The notes beneath the pieces were generated by a model, which was not told the origin of the DNA, did not search any database, and worked only from the letters and a program-made list of their open reading frames with translations. A DNA stretch of 64,000 nt from a bacterium (GTDB lineage Bacteria; Vulcanimicrobiota; Xenobia; Xenobiales; JADMJV01): the NCBI GenBank assembly GCA_018266105.1, contig JAFEBA010000016.1:196666-260665 (forward strand), given 5' to 3'. A program made the position numbers and the translations under genes. Of this stretch, positions 25,095 through 34,174 are shown piece after piece (the first letter of the stretch is position 1; each line of letters begins with the position of its first letter).

Positions 25095-26978
25095 ATGAGT
25101 GTGGAGGATCTGATTACTACCTTTGCTTTGCAGCAAACTCCGGCTGACGGCGAATGGCTGGGCCGATGCCTGGCCCTGCTGCGTCCGAGTCGCCCTCAGG
25201 ACGGGAGCCGTCTGATGAAGCAGTTCCTGGACGTGCTTGAGCAGTGCCCCGACCTGCGAGAGCGTCTGCAACGTGCATTTTGGACTTTCCTGGAGAACAA
25301 TCCGGTGCGCTCCTTGCTGGCTGAAGGCGACATGCATTTAGAACGCAGTCTGTTTGCCTCGCTGGCCGGACGTTGTCTGGGAAAGGTTTTACCCCCCGCT
25401 CCTCGGGCCGGCTCGCTCCAGGACCAGCTGCGCAGTGCGCTCGATCAGCCGCGTGATGGGGCCTGGCTGGAGAATCTGGATGAAGAGGTGGTGGCTCGGG
25501 CCATGCGCATATTCACACCCCCGCAAGGCCTGCATCTGGAGGTTGTGGGGGCGCTGGACATCGTCTCTCATCGGTTGGCCGGTCAGGGATTGGAGCGCGA
25601 AGTCCTGCGCCAGGCGCCTGAATTGCACGTGCAGCTCAACCCCTTCCTGGAGCAGGCGCGAGAGACGGCTCGGATGGTCCACGAAAGTGATCCAGACGAC
25701 CAGCATCTTCAGGTTCTGCTCAATCAGTGTCAGGAGGTGGTCCTCAAGGTGCGCCGCCGCGCCCGCCGCGACGGGACCAGTATGCAATTGACCTACGCGC
25801 TGGCGGCCGCCGAACAATCCATCGCACGCCTGAGGAGCTTGTTGGACCTGGCCTTGAACCGGCCCGGCGACCAGCAGAGGGCCCGCTTTTTACTGGATCT
25901 GTGCCTGGGCGAGATTCGGCGCCATTCGGTGCGTGACCTGATGCGCCACCACCTGGGTCTGTTGGCCTTGCGGGTCACTCACCACGCAGGTGAGACCGGT
26001 CATCACTACATCGCTGAAAATCGAGCCCAACTGCTCAAGCTGTTCTTCTCCGCCGCCGGGGCGGGCGGAATTGTGGCCGCCATGGCCCTGATCAAGATCG
26101 AGATTGCCGCCCTGCATCTGCCGCTGTTTTTTCAGTGCTTCTTCTTTGGCCTCAACTATGCGCTGGGATTCGTCTTGATCCATCTGCTGGGCTTCACGGT
26201 GGCCACCAAGCAGCCGGCGATGACGGCCGCCACCCTGGCGGCCAGCCTGTCCGAGGACTGGTCGGTTCGGGGCAACCCTGATCTGCGTGGCATTACCGAA
26301 AAGTGTGTGCATACATTGCGCAGTCAGGCCGTGGCCATTCTGGGTAATGTCTTGCTTTCTTTGCCGGTGGCGGTGTTGATCAGCTGGATGTGGTACGCCC
26401 AGTTCGGTGTGACCGCTGCCTCCGCCAGCAAGGCCGCGACCATGTTGCACGAACTCGATCCGGTGCACAGTTTGGCCCTGCTGCATGCCGCCCTGGCCGG
26501 GGTGGGGTTGTTCCTGAGCGGCTTGTTCTCTGGCTATGTGGACAATCTCTCTGCCTACTACGGTGTTTCCGACCGCCTGCGCCACAGTCCGCTGCTGCGA
26601 CGACTGTTGGGGCAGCGCGTCCAGGTCTGGGCAGGCTATGCCAATTCTGAATCCGGAGCACTGGCCGGAAATGTGGCTCTGGGCTTTTATCTGGGCGGTC
26701 TGGGCGGAGTGGGAGCCATCTTTGGCCTGCCGCTGGACATCCGTCACGTTTCATTCGCCGCCGCCAATCTGGGCTATGCCTGGCACAGCCTGGGTCCGGC
26801 GCCTTCGGTGCTGGCTCTCTCTTTGCTGGGCGTGGCGCTCATCGGTCTGGTTAATCTGCTGGTCAGTTTTGGACTGGCACTGTGGCTTGCCATTCGGGCC
26901 CGAGGGCTGGGCTGGGCCGCTATCGGCCGGGTCGGAAAGCAGTTGTGGGCTCGCAACTCGGACTATTGTGTTCGGTAG
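25095..26978 (+). CDS. COG4389 'site-specific recombinase' family membrane protein
   Basis: This 627-residue protein has a soluble helical N-terminal half and a membrane-embedded C-terminal half. The diagnostic block is FFQCFFFGLNYALGFVLIHLLGFTVATKQPAMTAAT, at about residues 345-380. It matches the Pfam family SpecificRecomb (COG4389, Neisseria Gcr). Despite the name, no recombinase active site is known or visible. Later segments (about 420-440, 460-480, 525-555, 575-605) are further membrane helices. Function is effectively unknown. It starts at ATG 25095 without a clear ribosome binding site. Confidence 0.8.
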   Translation: MSVEDLITTFALQQTPADGEWLGRCLALLRPSRPQDGSRLMKQFLDVLEQCPDLRERLQRAFWTFLENNPVRSLLAEGDMHLERSLFASLAGRCLGKVLPPAPRAGSLQDQLRSALDQPRDGAWLENLDEEVVARAMRIFTPPQGLHLEVVGALDIVSHRLAGQGLEREVLRQAPELHVQLNPFLEQARETARMVHESDPDDQHLQVLLNQCQEVVLKVRRRARRDGTSMQLTYALAAAEQSIARLRSLLDLALNRPGDQQRARFLLDLCLGEIRRHSVRDLMRHHLGLLALRVTHHAGETGHHYIAENRAQLLKLFFSAAGAGGIVAAMALIKIEIAALHLPLFFQCFFFGLNYALGFVLIHLLGFTVATKQPAMTAATLAASLSEDWSVRGNPDLRGITEKCVHTLRSQAVAILGNVLLSLPVAVLISWMWYAQFGVTAASASKAATMLHELDPVHSLALLHAALAGVGLFLSGLFSGYVDNLSAYYGVSDRLRHSPLLRRLLGQRVQVWAGYANSESGALAGNVALGFYLGGLGGVGAIFGLPLDIRHVSFAAANLGYAWHSLGPAPSVLALSLLGVALIGLVNLLVSFGLALWLAIRARGLGWAAIGRVGKQLWARNSDYCVR

Positions 26979-28207
26979 TCGGCCATGCGCTGATGGAGCG
27001 CGTAGATCTCCGCTCTGACCCATTCCTGGATGGCTCGCAGGCGGTCGTCCTGGACTACGACCAATCCGGAAGCATCGGTGTGGATCATGTTCGAAGCCAC
27101 CACCGCCACCCAGCCCTGGCAGGGCAAGCCTTCCATTGGAAGCGGGTCGAGCAGCATCCCATGGCGGGACAGAATGAGATAGTTGCCGCTGACTCGCATG
27201 CGCGTGAAGAGCGCCCGGCAACGCACCCGCTTGCCTTTGAATTGGGGCAGTTCCACCTGAGGGTCGATTTCCAGCCACAACTGTCTCGGCTCTGGGCGGC
27301 CGGGTTCCGTCCATTGGGCCAGGCAAAGGCCCCGGCTCAGGCTGGTGCCCATAACCGCCTTTTCGGATCCGGCCCCAGCAAAGTCCAGCCAGTAGACCTT
27401 GGAGGCGGGGAGCCAGTTGCGCTCGCGCACAAAGGGAGGGCGACCTTCCAGCCAGTAGCCGCCGGCTGGCTGCAAGCTGGGATGGGCCACAGCCAGACTA
27501 GCGCCTTCGGTCTCAGGGCTGAACAGATAGCGCTCCCACAGCTTAACATTGCCCTCGCGGCGGCGTTTGTTGCGCATGAGCGAGCTGCTCTCGCCCAGAC
27601 TCAACTCCAGCCCGTCCATATGCAGCGGAACCGGGCAGAAACTCAGCCGATAGACAGCCTCAGACTGAAGCGCGGCGGCCCAGCTGATTCCCAGGTAGGC
27701 TTTGCCGGGATTCAAGATCAGGGCGCAGGCCGTGCGCGTGCCCGGCTTGGGGGGCAGGTTTTTGTATTCCATGCCGTTGTCGGTCGCACTCAGCACGTAA
27801 CCCGGGTGGTCGCCCTCCACCATCATGGCGAAGGAGCTGGGGTTAAGCGCCCTCCCCCAGAGCAAGGCCTGGCGTAAGTTCTGTGCGGCCGCCTCGTCTC
27901 CGCGTAGATCGGGCTTTTCCTCCACACCTTGAAACGAATAGCCGTCCAGCAAGGTTGGGCATTCGTGATCGACCCAGAAGCACAGGGACATGGCCTGGCT
28001 GCTGGCGCTGATGCGCATTTCAGCGGCTCCAAAGCCGACCGCCGCTTGGACCGCGAAAAAGACCCAGCGATGCACATTCTGGCGGGCCATTCCGCTGAGT
28101 TTTTCCAGGGCTTTGTGAAAGTCTAAGGTGAACTGCCCACGTGACTGGAGATTTCCCTCCGTCTGCAGGCCTTCCAGGTAGAGTTCGAGTTCGGTCGCTC
28201 CAGACAT
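26963..28207 (-). CDS. Unknown protein with possible GHKL/Hsp90-like ATPase fold
   Basis: This 414-residue soluble protein has an N-terminal part with FTLDFHKALEKLSG, QNVHRWVFFAVQAAVGFGAAEMRI. This recalls uncharacterised proteins in which the Hsp90/GHKL N-terminal helix and strand are recognisable but the ATP lid and G boxes are not. The rest is beta-rich and unmatched. ATG 28207 overlaps the stop of the membrane protein upstream (TGATG), so they are coupled. An earlier start inside that gene is less likely. The fold assignment is weak. What is secure is a two-gene unit with a membrane protein. Confidence 0.55.
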   Translation of the reverse strand: MSGATELELYLEGLQTEGNLQSRGQFTLDFHKALEKLSGMARQNVHRWVFFAVQAAVGFGAAEMRISASSQAMSLCFWVDHECPTLLDGYSFQGVEEKPDLRGDEAAAQNLRQALLWGRALNPSSFAMMVEGDHPGYVLSATDNGMEYKNLPPKPGTRTACALILNPGKAYLGISWAAALQSEAVYRLSFCPVPLHMDGLELSLGESSSLMRNKRRREGNVKLWERYLFSPETEGASLAVAHPSLQPAGGYWLEGRPPFVRERNWLPASKVYWLDFAGAGSEKAVMGTSLSRGLCLAQWTEPGRPEPRQLWLEIDPQVELPQFKGKRVRCRALFTRMRVSGNYLILSRHGMLLDPLPMEGLPCQGWVAVVASNMIHTDASGLVVVQDDRLRAIQEWVRAEIYALHQRMADYRTQ

Positions 28208-29076
28208 CAGTCGATAGGTGGGTAGATAGAGCGGTTGGCCAGCACCCCGTCGGGCACTTTGACCGGAGCCCAATCCTGGCGGACCGGCAATTTTTCATCC
28301 GTGAGCGAGCGAAGATGACGGGCCACAGACTCGGACGCCTGGTTTTCCATGCCGCCCAGGAGCGGGACCATCAATTGGTCGGAGAGGCGCTCGGCTTCAA
28401 ATTGAACCTGGCTGAGGTCGTGGTTGTCCTGGGATAGAGGGATGGCCACTCCATTATGAGCGAACGCGTAAATTCGGTAAGGGCCGCCGAAGCTGCCGCG
28501 GCAGACCCCGAGAGCTCGGATGCTCTGTTGCTCGGGTTGGACTTCGCTGAGCTGCAGTCCGCGAATGACTCTGTGGCGGATAATACGCAGGCTATCAATG
28601 TCTAGCTCCAGCCAGTGGGCTTGAGCCATCACCAGGAAGTAGATCAGAGTCAAGCTGACATACATCAGCGGCATGCCGGCTTCGACCAGCCTGTTGCTGG
28701 TCTCGTCGGTGGCCCACATGCTGGCGCAGCCCAGGAAGCTGGCGAACATCAAAAACATGACCCAGCTGCCTGCACTGGATGGCTGGCGGATGGCCGGGTT
28801 GCCTTCGCGCCAGGGGCGGGGGCGGTCGCCCTGGCTGGCCGACCCGAATCGGCCCTGGGGGTAAGGAAAGAAGCTATAGACCGCCATGAACGAGCCGAGC
28901 ACGAAAGGGGAGAGACTGAACCAGGTACTGGTCTGACTCCAGAGATCCCATTGGAGCGGGTCTCCGATGCGAGCGTTTAGAAACCAGAACCAGCAGGCCA
29001 GGCCTACCAGAGGAGATAAAATCAGTCCGAACTTAAGTCGCTGACGGTGTTCCTGCAGGTCGTCGAAGCTTGCCAT
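28207..29076 (-). CDS. Four-helix membrane protein of unknown function
   Basis: This 289-residue protein has hydrophobic segments at about 16-34, 52-70, 103-122 and 135-152, then a soluble C-terminal half with a possible strand-rich domain (LELDIDSLRIIRHRVIRGLQL). No motif is recognised. Its stop codon is shared with the start of the 26963 gene, so the two products probably work together, with this one holding its partner at the membrane. Confidence 0.6.
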   Translation of the reverse strand: MASFDDLQEHRQRLKFGLILSPLVGLACWFWFLNARIGDPLQWDLWSQTSTWFSLSPFVLGSFMAVYSFFPYPQGRFGSASQGDRPRPWREGNPAIRQPSSAGSWVMFLMFASFLGCASMWATDETSNRLVEAGMPLMYVSLTLIYFLVMAQAHWLELDIDSLRIIRHRVIRGLQLSEVQPEQQSIRALGVCRGSFGGPYRIYAFAHNGVAIPLSQDNHDLSQVQFEAERLSDQLMVPLLGGMENQASESVARHLRSLTDEKLPVRQDWAPVKVPDGVLANRSIYPPID

Positions 29077-29109
29077 TCGGGAGTGTTCTACACACCTGGC
29101 CCGGCCCTT

Positions 29110-30204
29110 TTATTTTTGTAGGCTGATGGTGGTGCTGGACATGATGCCGGGCTCGCGCACCTGGAACTGATCGCCCTGGCGCAGGATGCTGCTATGCACG
29201 GTGCCCAGGCTGTGCTGGCTGTAATTCATTCCGTCCTGGCCGCGAGAGATCTCCTCGGAGCCGATGCCCCAGGGCTCGCTGATCTTCTGGTCGCCTTGAG
29301 GATTGAGCTGAATGTCGGTGCGTCCCAGGCTGCCGCCAAAACGCTGAACCGTAATCTTGTTTTCCTCGCGCGTAATGCGCGTGTCCACCAGACCGCGAAT
29401 ACCCCAGGGGTGCACGTTGGTGACATTTCCGTTCTGGGTGATCTCGATGCGATTCATCGCTTCCAGGCCGTGAGGAGCCCAGCCCTGCACGGTGGTGGTG
29501 TTGCCCTGGCGTGAGATGACGATTTTGCTGAATTTCTGAAAAGGGCTGAACGTGCCCAACTGCAGGGTGGTCTGATTTTCGGAGTCGCGCGTGATGGTGT
29601 GGCGGAACTGCAGGGGAGATTTGATGCTCACCTGGTTGCCGTTCTGGGTGATGACATCGTGACTCCACGAGCCAAACTGGCCGTTGATGTCGATACGGCT
29701 GAAGTCCTGGGGAATGATGGGTTCGTGCAGCACCCGGTCCGGTACCAGGCTGACGTTCAGGCCGGCGTCCAGGTAGAGTCCATTGCCGAGGTAGACCCCA
29801 ACGGGCTGCAGATCGTCCTTGACGGTCTCGCTGTGGGTGCCCTTCCCGTCGCTATCGCTGCGAGTTTCGGTGTGGGTCTGGCGAATGATGTCGACTTTGC
29901 CCATGGCGTTGGGAATCACTTCGAAGCGGAGTGACTGCTGGGCGTCCTGCTCGGGAGTCTGGACCGGCAGACGGGCGCCCAGCTGCTCCGGATTGAGCTG
30001 ATGTCCGCAGCCGCTGAGTAACATGCAGGCCACTGACAGGCCCCCCAGAGCCAGTGCTCCTGCCCACTTACGAGAGCCGCCCGTCTCCTGAGCGGAAATC
30101 TCGACCTGATCTCTGGGAAGCGCCGGAGCTTCGGCTGCACCCGTCTTTGGGTTGGGTCGAGCGCTGGTTTGAGTGCGTAAGGGCGAAAGCTGACTGATCT
30201 GCAT
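29110..30204 (-). CDS. Lipoprotein-like protein with long pre-membrane N-terminus and repeat-rich C-terminal region
   Basis: This 364-residue protein has a polar N-terminal stretch of about 47 residues ending in RDQVEISAQE. A hydrophobic helix with the lipobox-like LLSGC (about 61-65) follows. The remainder is beta-rich and made of short repeats alternating charged and Asn/Gln-rich strands (ITQNGN, ISRQGN, ITREEN), which suggests a beta-solenoid. If the LSGC is processed the product would be a lipoprotein, but the long polar leader is unusual for a Sec lipoprotein signal. Its N-terminus shares features with the proteins at 32820 and 34175. AAGG precedes the ATG; TAAGGT may also be a -10 element. 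Confidence 0.6.
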   Translation of the reverse strand: MQISQLSPLRTQTSARPNPKTGAAEAPALPRDQVEISAQETGGSRKWAGALALGGLSVACMLLSGCGHQLNPEQLGARLPVQTPEQDAQQSLRFEVIPNAMGKVDIIRQTHTETRSDSDGKGTHSETVKDDLQPVGVYLGNGLYLDAGLNVSLVPDRVLHEPIIPQDFSRIDINGQFGSWSHDVITQNGNQVSIKSPLQFRHTITRDSENQTTLQLGTFSPFQKFSKIVISRQGNTTTVQGWAPHGLEAMNRIEITQNGNVTNVHPWGIRGLVDTRITREENKITVQRFGGSLGRTDIQLNPQGDQKISEPWGIGSEEISRGQDGMNYSQHSLGTVHSSILRQGDQFQVREPGIMSSTTISLQK

Positions 30205-30291
30205 GGCCTGACCTTAGCTCTGGCCGCTCAAAAAGTCCTGAACCTTTCCCTGACAGGCTGTTCCCGTGCCGGTGGGGAATCAAGAAGAGCT

Positions 30292-31647
30292 TTGGATCCG
30301 ATTTACTATCAGGTTAACCAGACCCGCCTGACCGAGGTTACCCAGAAAACCAGCGATAATCTGCGCCTGCAGGGCAATAAAGAGGCTAAGCGCAAGGCTG
30401 AGAGAGCCGGTGATGTCGACAAAGCAGCTATGTCTACCGATTCCAGTTCCATGTCCGACGATATGCTGGGCAATATGGACCCGGACGACTACGGGGGACG
30501 CGGAGCCAAGCAGTTTGCTCAGATGTGGAAAGAGCAACTGGAGGAAGAAGAAGAAAAAAAGCAGCAGGGTGAGCAAGACGACGACGAGGGAGAGCCAGAC
30601 AGCGAGCCCGAGGAGCCCGAGGATCAGACCGCTCCCAACAAGCAAGAAACTGAAGTCGAGGGCCTGGGGTCGGCCGAGGAAGTCGAAGTTGAAGGCACTC
30701 CCGTTCAGGTTCCCCCGAGCAATTCCGCCCGTCTGGCCGCCGAGGCGGAGCCCGCCGCCGAGCCGGCCGAGGCCTCGGCTCGGGAGCAGGCTCCCCGCCC
30801 CGAGCCACCGACAGCCGAGCGTAAGGCAGTGGTCACGCCTCCCACTTCGTCCGGCGAGGCTCGAGCGGCCAAAGAGCAGGCTCCGGCAGCTGAGAAGTTC
30901 AGCTCCACCAAAATTGTGGAAGCCTCGGCCGAGTGTGCGGCTCCAGCCGCCAAGAAGTCCTCATTGGGCAGTTTGCTGGATTTCTCCAGCGGCTTTTTGA
31001 TCGCAGAGGATGCCCATTTTGACGAGAATGCCGAAGCTGAATCACCGGCTCAGGAGGCGGAGCCAGAGGAAGCCCTGCCGGAAGAAATCTCCATCCTGTT
31101 GGAGCGATTGGTGACTGGGGACAGCAGTCAGCCAGGCTACCGCAAGCTCAATCAACTGCTTTCGCGCTTCGGCCGACGCGTTCTGCAGCAATGCATCGAA
31201 GCCCACGCGAAAGTCTACCTGCTGCCCCCCGGCGAGCCCCTGCTGGCTCATCCCATGCTGGCCAATTGCGGCTTTGCGGACTTGCAGGGGGCGGCTTATC
31301 TGCCCGACCAGCGCTTGTGTCTGGTCGAAGACGATTGCGTTGCCCAGGCTCCCCGCGGTTTTCATCCGGTTTTCTATTATTTTGCTCATCTCTGGGACCA
31401 CGCCATGGGCGGGGAGAATTTTGCCAGTTCCAAATCGGCTGCGGTCAAAGCCAGTTATCAGGTCTGTCAGGAAGGTGGACACCGCTTCGGTGACTTAATG
31501 TCTTCGCATTCTCCCGCCCATTATTTCGCTCAGGCAGTGGAGTCATATCTGGCCGAGAATGACTGCTTTGAGCCGCTCTGGACACGCCAGGACCTCTATG
31601 ACTTTGACCGTTCCATCTATGACTATATCGAGTATCTGCTGAGATGA
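30292..31647 (+). CDS. Anthrax lethal factor-like (ATLF) domain protein with degenerate active site
   Basis: This 451-residue protein starts at a TTG with AAGAAG upstream. Residues about 75-250 are a low-complexity acidic and Ala/Pro/Glu-rich region. The C-terminal 190 residues resemble the ATLF/M34-like metallopeptidase domain, including FYYFAHLWDHAMGG followed about 40 residues later by AHYFAQAVESYL. In active members these read HExGHxxD and E-x-F-A-E-A. Here HExxH is HLWDH (366-370), so the catalytic Glu is Leu, and the distal Glu pair is His and Gln. This suggests a pseudo-protease or binding domain. No signal peptide is seen. It is coupled to the gene at 31644. Confidence 0.55.
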   Translation: MDPIYYQVNQTRLTEVTQKTSDNLRLQGNKEAKRKAERAGDVDKAAMSTDSSSMSDDMLGNMDPDDYGGRGAKQFAQMWKEQLEEEEEKKQQGEQDDDEGEPDSEPEEPEDQTAPNKQETEVEGLGSAEEVEVEGTPVQVPPSNSARLAAEAEPAAEPAEASAREQAPRPEPPTAERKAVVTPPTSSGEARAAKEQAPAAEKFSSTKIVEASAECAAPAAKKSSLGSLLDFSSGFLIAEDAHFDENAEAESPAQEAEPEEALPEEISILLERLVTGDSSQPGYRKLNQLLSRFGRRVLQQCIEAHAKVYLLPPGEPLLAHPMLANCGFADLQGAAYLPDQRLCLVEDDCVAQAPRGFHPVFYYFAHLWDHAMGGENFASSKSAAVKASYQVCQEGGHRFGDLMSSHSPAHYFAQAVESYLAENDCFEPLWTRQDLYDFDRSIYDYIEYLLR

Positions 31648-31937
31648 TTTTGTATCGATTGCGCTCGACTCGTGAAGGTCGAAAGCGAGATGAATTTCCC
31701 TCCGGTGAAATTCACTACGAGAACGGCAGCGTGATTTTGGACGTGCCCGATCGGGCGCTGGCCAAATCAATCCAGAAGCACTTCCAGGAAAGCTTCCGGG
31801 TGCGGGCCGTGCGGGGCAGCCTGGAAACGTTCCTGGGCCACACCTGGATCGACCTGCACCCGGGCAGCGAGCAGCATTTTGATGAAGGCTTACGCCAACT
31901 GGTTCACCTGAACCTAATCGTCGAAGACGGCGGCTGA
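31644..31937 (+). CDS. Small conserved hypothetical protein
   Basis: This 97-residue protein has a compact alpha/beta look: GEIHYENGSVILDVPDRALA, then SLETFLGHTWIDLHPGSEQHF and LRQLVHLNLIVED. No domain name can be given, but the pattern DVPDRALA...HPGSEQHF looks like a conserved fold rather than a chance ORF. The ATG overlaps the stop of the ATLF-like gene by four bases. The end overlaps the convergent SDR gene by 24 bases. Confidence 0.65.
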   Translation: MILYRLRSTREGRKRDEFPSGEIHYENGSVILDVPDRALAKSIQKHFQESFRVRAVRGSLETFLGHTWIDLHPGSEQHFDEGLRQLVHLNLIVEDGG

Positions 31938-32696
31938 CTCTTTCACTACGCGAGGATCGGTATATTCGATCATTTCGCCGTTCCACTCCGGTGGGCAATA
32001 GAGGGCCAGCCAGGCCATCGACTTGGCGGGGACTTCGGGCGGCTCCAGCCGGTTAGTCTCTTTTAACTGCTGGAAATACTGCATCATGTCTGGCGGCATA
32101 TGTCCCGGTCCGTCTCGTCGGATCTGGTCCTGCATGGCGGTGTCAATCACCCCTGGACGCAGTGAAACCGCGATAATGCGAGGTTGCTCCACGGCCATGC
32201 AGCGTGTCAAGTGGTGCAGTCCGGCTTTGCTGGCGCAGTAGGCCGACCAGGCGGCCAGTGGATGGACGGCTGCTCCGGTGCTCACGTTGACGATCTTTCC
32301 TTTGCTTTCCAGTAGCCAGGGGGAGGCCAGGCGAGCCAGGTAAAGCGGAGCCACCAGGTTGACCTGCATGGCTCTGGACCAGGCCTCCATATCGACATTG
32401 GTGTAGATTCCAATCGGGTCGATGACGGCAGCATTGTTGATGACGGCGTCGATGCGCCCCCATTTGTCGCTGGCGGCACTGACGATTTGTTGGCAGACCT
32501 TGAGGTCGCCCACATCTCCTACAACGCCTATCGTCTCCGCGCCCAACTGCTTACATTGCTCGCGAACTTTTTCCAGAAGGTCCCCGCTGCGGGCATTGAG
32601 GACCAGTCGACAGGATTTCTTGGCCAACCAGTGGGCCGTGGCCGCGCCCAGTCCGCGCGAGGCGCCGGTAATGATCACTACGCGTTTTTCACTCAT
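31914..32696 (-). CDS. Short-chain dehydrogenase/reductase
   Basis: This 260-residue protein is a classical SDR. It has a TGASRGLGAATA nucleotide-binding Gly motif near residue 10, NNAAVI (NNAG-type) near 90, the active-site Ser in VNVSTGAA, and Tyr and Lys in SAYCASKAG. Downstream LRPGVIDTAM is also typical. The residue after the cofactor-binding second strand (LNARS) suggests NADPH use. The substrate is not predictable from sequence. Confidence 0.9.
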   Translation of the reverse strand: MSEKRVVIITGASRGLGAATAHWLAKKSCRLVLNARSGDLLEKVREQCKQLGAETIGVVGDVGDLKVCQQIVSAASDKWGRIDAVINNAAVIDPIGIYTNVDMEAWSRAMQVNLVAPLYLARLASPWLLESKGKIVNVSTGAAVHPLAAWSAYCASKAGLHHLTRCMAVEQPRIIAVSLRPGVIDTAMQDQIRRDGPGHMPPDMMQYFQQLKETNRLEPPEVPAKSMAWLALYCPPEWNGEMIEYTDPRVVKESAAVFDD

Positions 32697-32819
32697 GGGC
32701 GCGGCTTCGATTTGCCCCTGAGGCCCTCCTTGATGAAATGACTGATAAATGTCTTTGGCAAAAGTTAAACCTTGTAGAAGTAAGGGGAATGCGTCAGGTA
32801 CCGGGGAATTATTCTGAGC

Positions 32820-34145
32820 ATGAAAATCTCGCAGGCCGGCAGCTCGACCACTCCCGCCAACCGTCCGCCCCAGACCAGCAAGCCAGAGGTGCTCGCTTAC
32901 GAGACTTCTCAGGATCAGGTCACTCTCTACGGCGAAGATGGCCAGCAGATGGCCGGCTCAGACAAGCCCAAATCCAAGGGAGACAACTTCTTCAAGAATC
33001 TTCTGCTGCCGTCCAAAATGCCGGATTCGGTGAGCGCAGATTATGTCGCCAGCCGGCGCTGGAATTTTTTGATGGAGTTGTCCGGCTCGGTGCAGAGCTA
33101 CCTGGGCACCGCGGCGGCACTGAACGCAGTAGGAATCGGGAACGGTCCGCTGACGGTAGGCCTGGCCTGGATGAGCCGCGACGCCATCGACGGGATCGGC
33201 AAATTCGCCGGCTCTCAGTTTGGACGTCAGGCCGACAAGGACCCCAAGAGCTGGGTGACCACCGGCGAATACGTGCACGCCGCCGGGATGATGATGGAAT
33301 CCACTCTGGCTGTTTGTCCGCAGGCTTTTCTGGCCATCGCTCCGGCCGCCAATGCCGTCAAAGCCTTCGGGTCAACCGTCAAAGGCGCCGCTCAGGCTCC
33401 CATCGAGCTGCACCAGGCTCGCGACAACAACCTGGGGGAGATGCGCTCAAAGAATAACAATCAGACGATGCTGGCCGGCATCATCGGCGGCGGAATGGGG
33501 TTCGGCCTGGAAAAGCTGGGCTCGCATTATATTGGCTCGGCCGCCACCCCCATCTTGATGGCCGCCGCCACCGCCACCAAGCTCTTTGCCACCCATGGCT
33601 ACGTTAAGTCCCTGGATCTGGACCCGGTGACAGAGAAACGAGTCAGCAAGTTTGTCCACAAGTGGTTGGATGTTGGCAAAGCCAAAGGCGGCGAACTGAA
33701 GAAGCTCAGTCTGGGCGCCCCGCTGGCCGACTTCGTCAAAGACCCGCTGCGTTTTCGCGAGCTGACCGACCTTTACGGCTCCCGCAACTACATTCTGGAT
33801 CTACAGCAGGATAAAATCGCTGTGGTTCTTCACCAGGACAGCACTCCAGAGGACCAGTTGCAGGCGGTGACCCAGGCCACCCTCATTCGCATTTTGCAGA
33901 GCAGTCCGCTCTATCAGGTCAAAATCGGCAAAGAGGGCGACGCCGCCGCCCGCGACTGGCTGCTGCGCACCAGCCTGGGCGCCGTTCCCGACGTGGTTGG
34001 CGCTTTCGCCCGTGATGACGACGACCCCCTCCGCTTCTCGGCCGAAGCCCGGCGCGCTCATTGGGACAAAACCGCCGGCCTGGACATCCCCCATGTTACC
34101 AAGGCTGATTTCCAGAAGCTGACCCAGTCCGTCCGTAGCGACTAA
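32820..34145 (+). CDS. RUS1/DUF647-family protein
   Basis: This 441-residue protein matches the RUS (root UV-B sensitive, DUF647) family. It has MPDSVSADYVASRRWNFL, LNAVGIG, LAWMSRDAIDGIGKFAGSQFG, a conserved D-x-D-P-K-S-W region and HQARDNNLGEMRSKNNNQT. The C-terminal NYILDLQQDKIAVVLHQ corresponds to the family's C-terminal beta hairpin. In plants RUS proteins act in development and vitamin B6 homeostasis, and animals have RUSF1. Bacterial members are, to my knowledge, uncommon. Two hydrophobic stretches near 165-190 and 225-255 may be membrane-associated. The polar N-terminal 60 residues (QDQVTLYG motif) resemble those of the 29110 and 34175 proteins. Confidence 0.7.
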   Translation: MKISQAGSSTTPANRPPQTSKPEVLAYETSQDQVTLYGEDGQQMAGSDKPKSKGDNFFKNLLLPSKMPDSVSADYVASRRWNFLMELSGSVQSYLGTAAALNAVGIGNGPLTVGLAWMSRDAIDGIGKFAGSQFGRQADKDPKSWVTTGEYVHAAGMMMESTLAVCPQAFLAIAPAANAVKAFGSTVKGAAQAPIELHQARDNNLGEMRSKNNNQTMLAGIIGGGMGFGLEKLGSHYIGSAATPILMAAATATKLFATHGYVKSLDLDPVTEKRVSKFVHKWLDVGKAKGGELKKLSLGAPLADFVKDPLRFRELTDLYGSRNYILDLQQDKIAVVLHQDSTPEDQLQAVTQATLIRILQSSPLYQVKIGKEGDAAARDWLLRTSLGAVPDVVGAFARDDDDPLRFSAEARRAHWDKTAGLDIPHVTKADFQKLTQSVRSD

Positions 34146-34174
34146 GCTCCTCTTTCGCTGGCCGGAAACAGCCC

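Noticed and set aside
25095..26978. Mobile element based on the family name 'site-specific recombinase'
   Set aside because: No recombinase residues, repeats or att-like sites are visible. The protein is a membrane protein.
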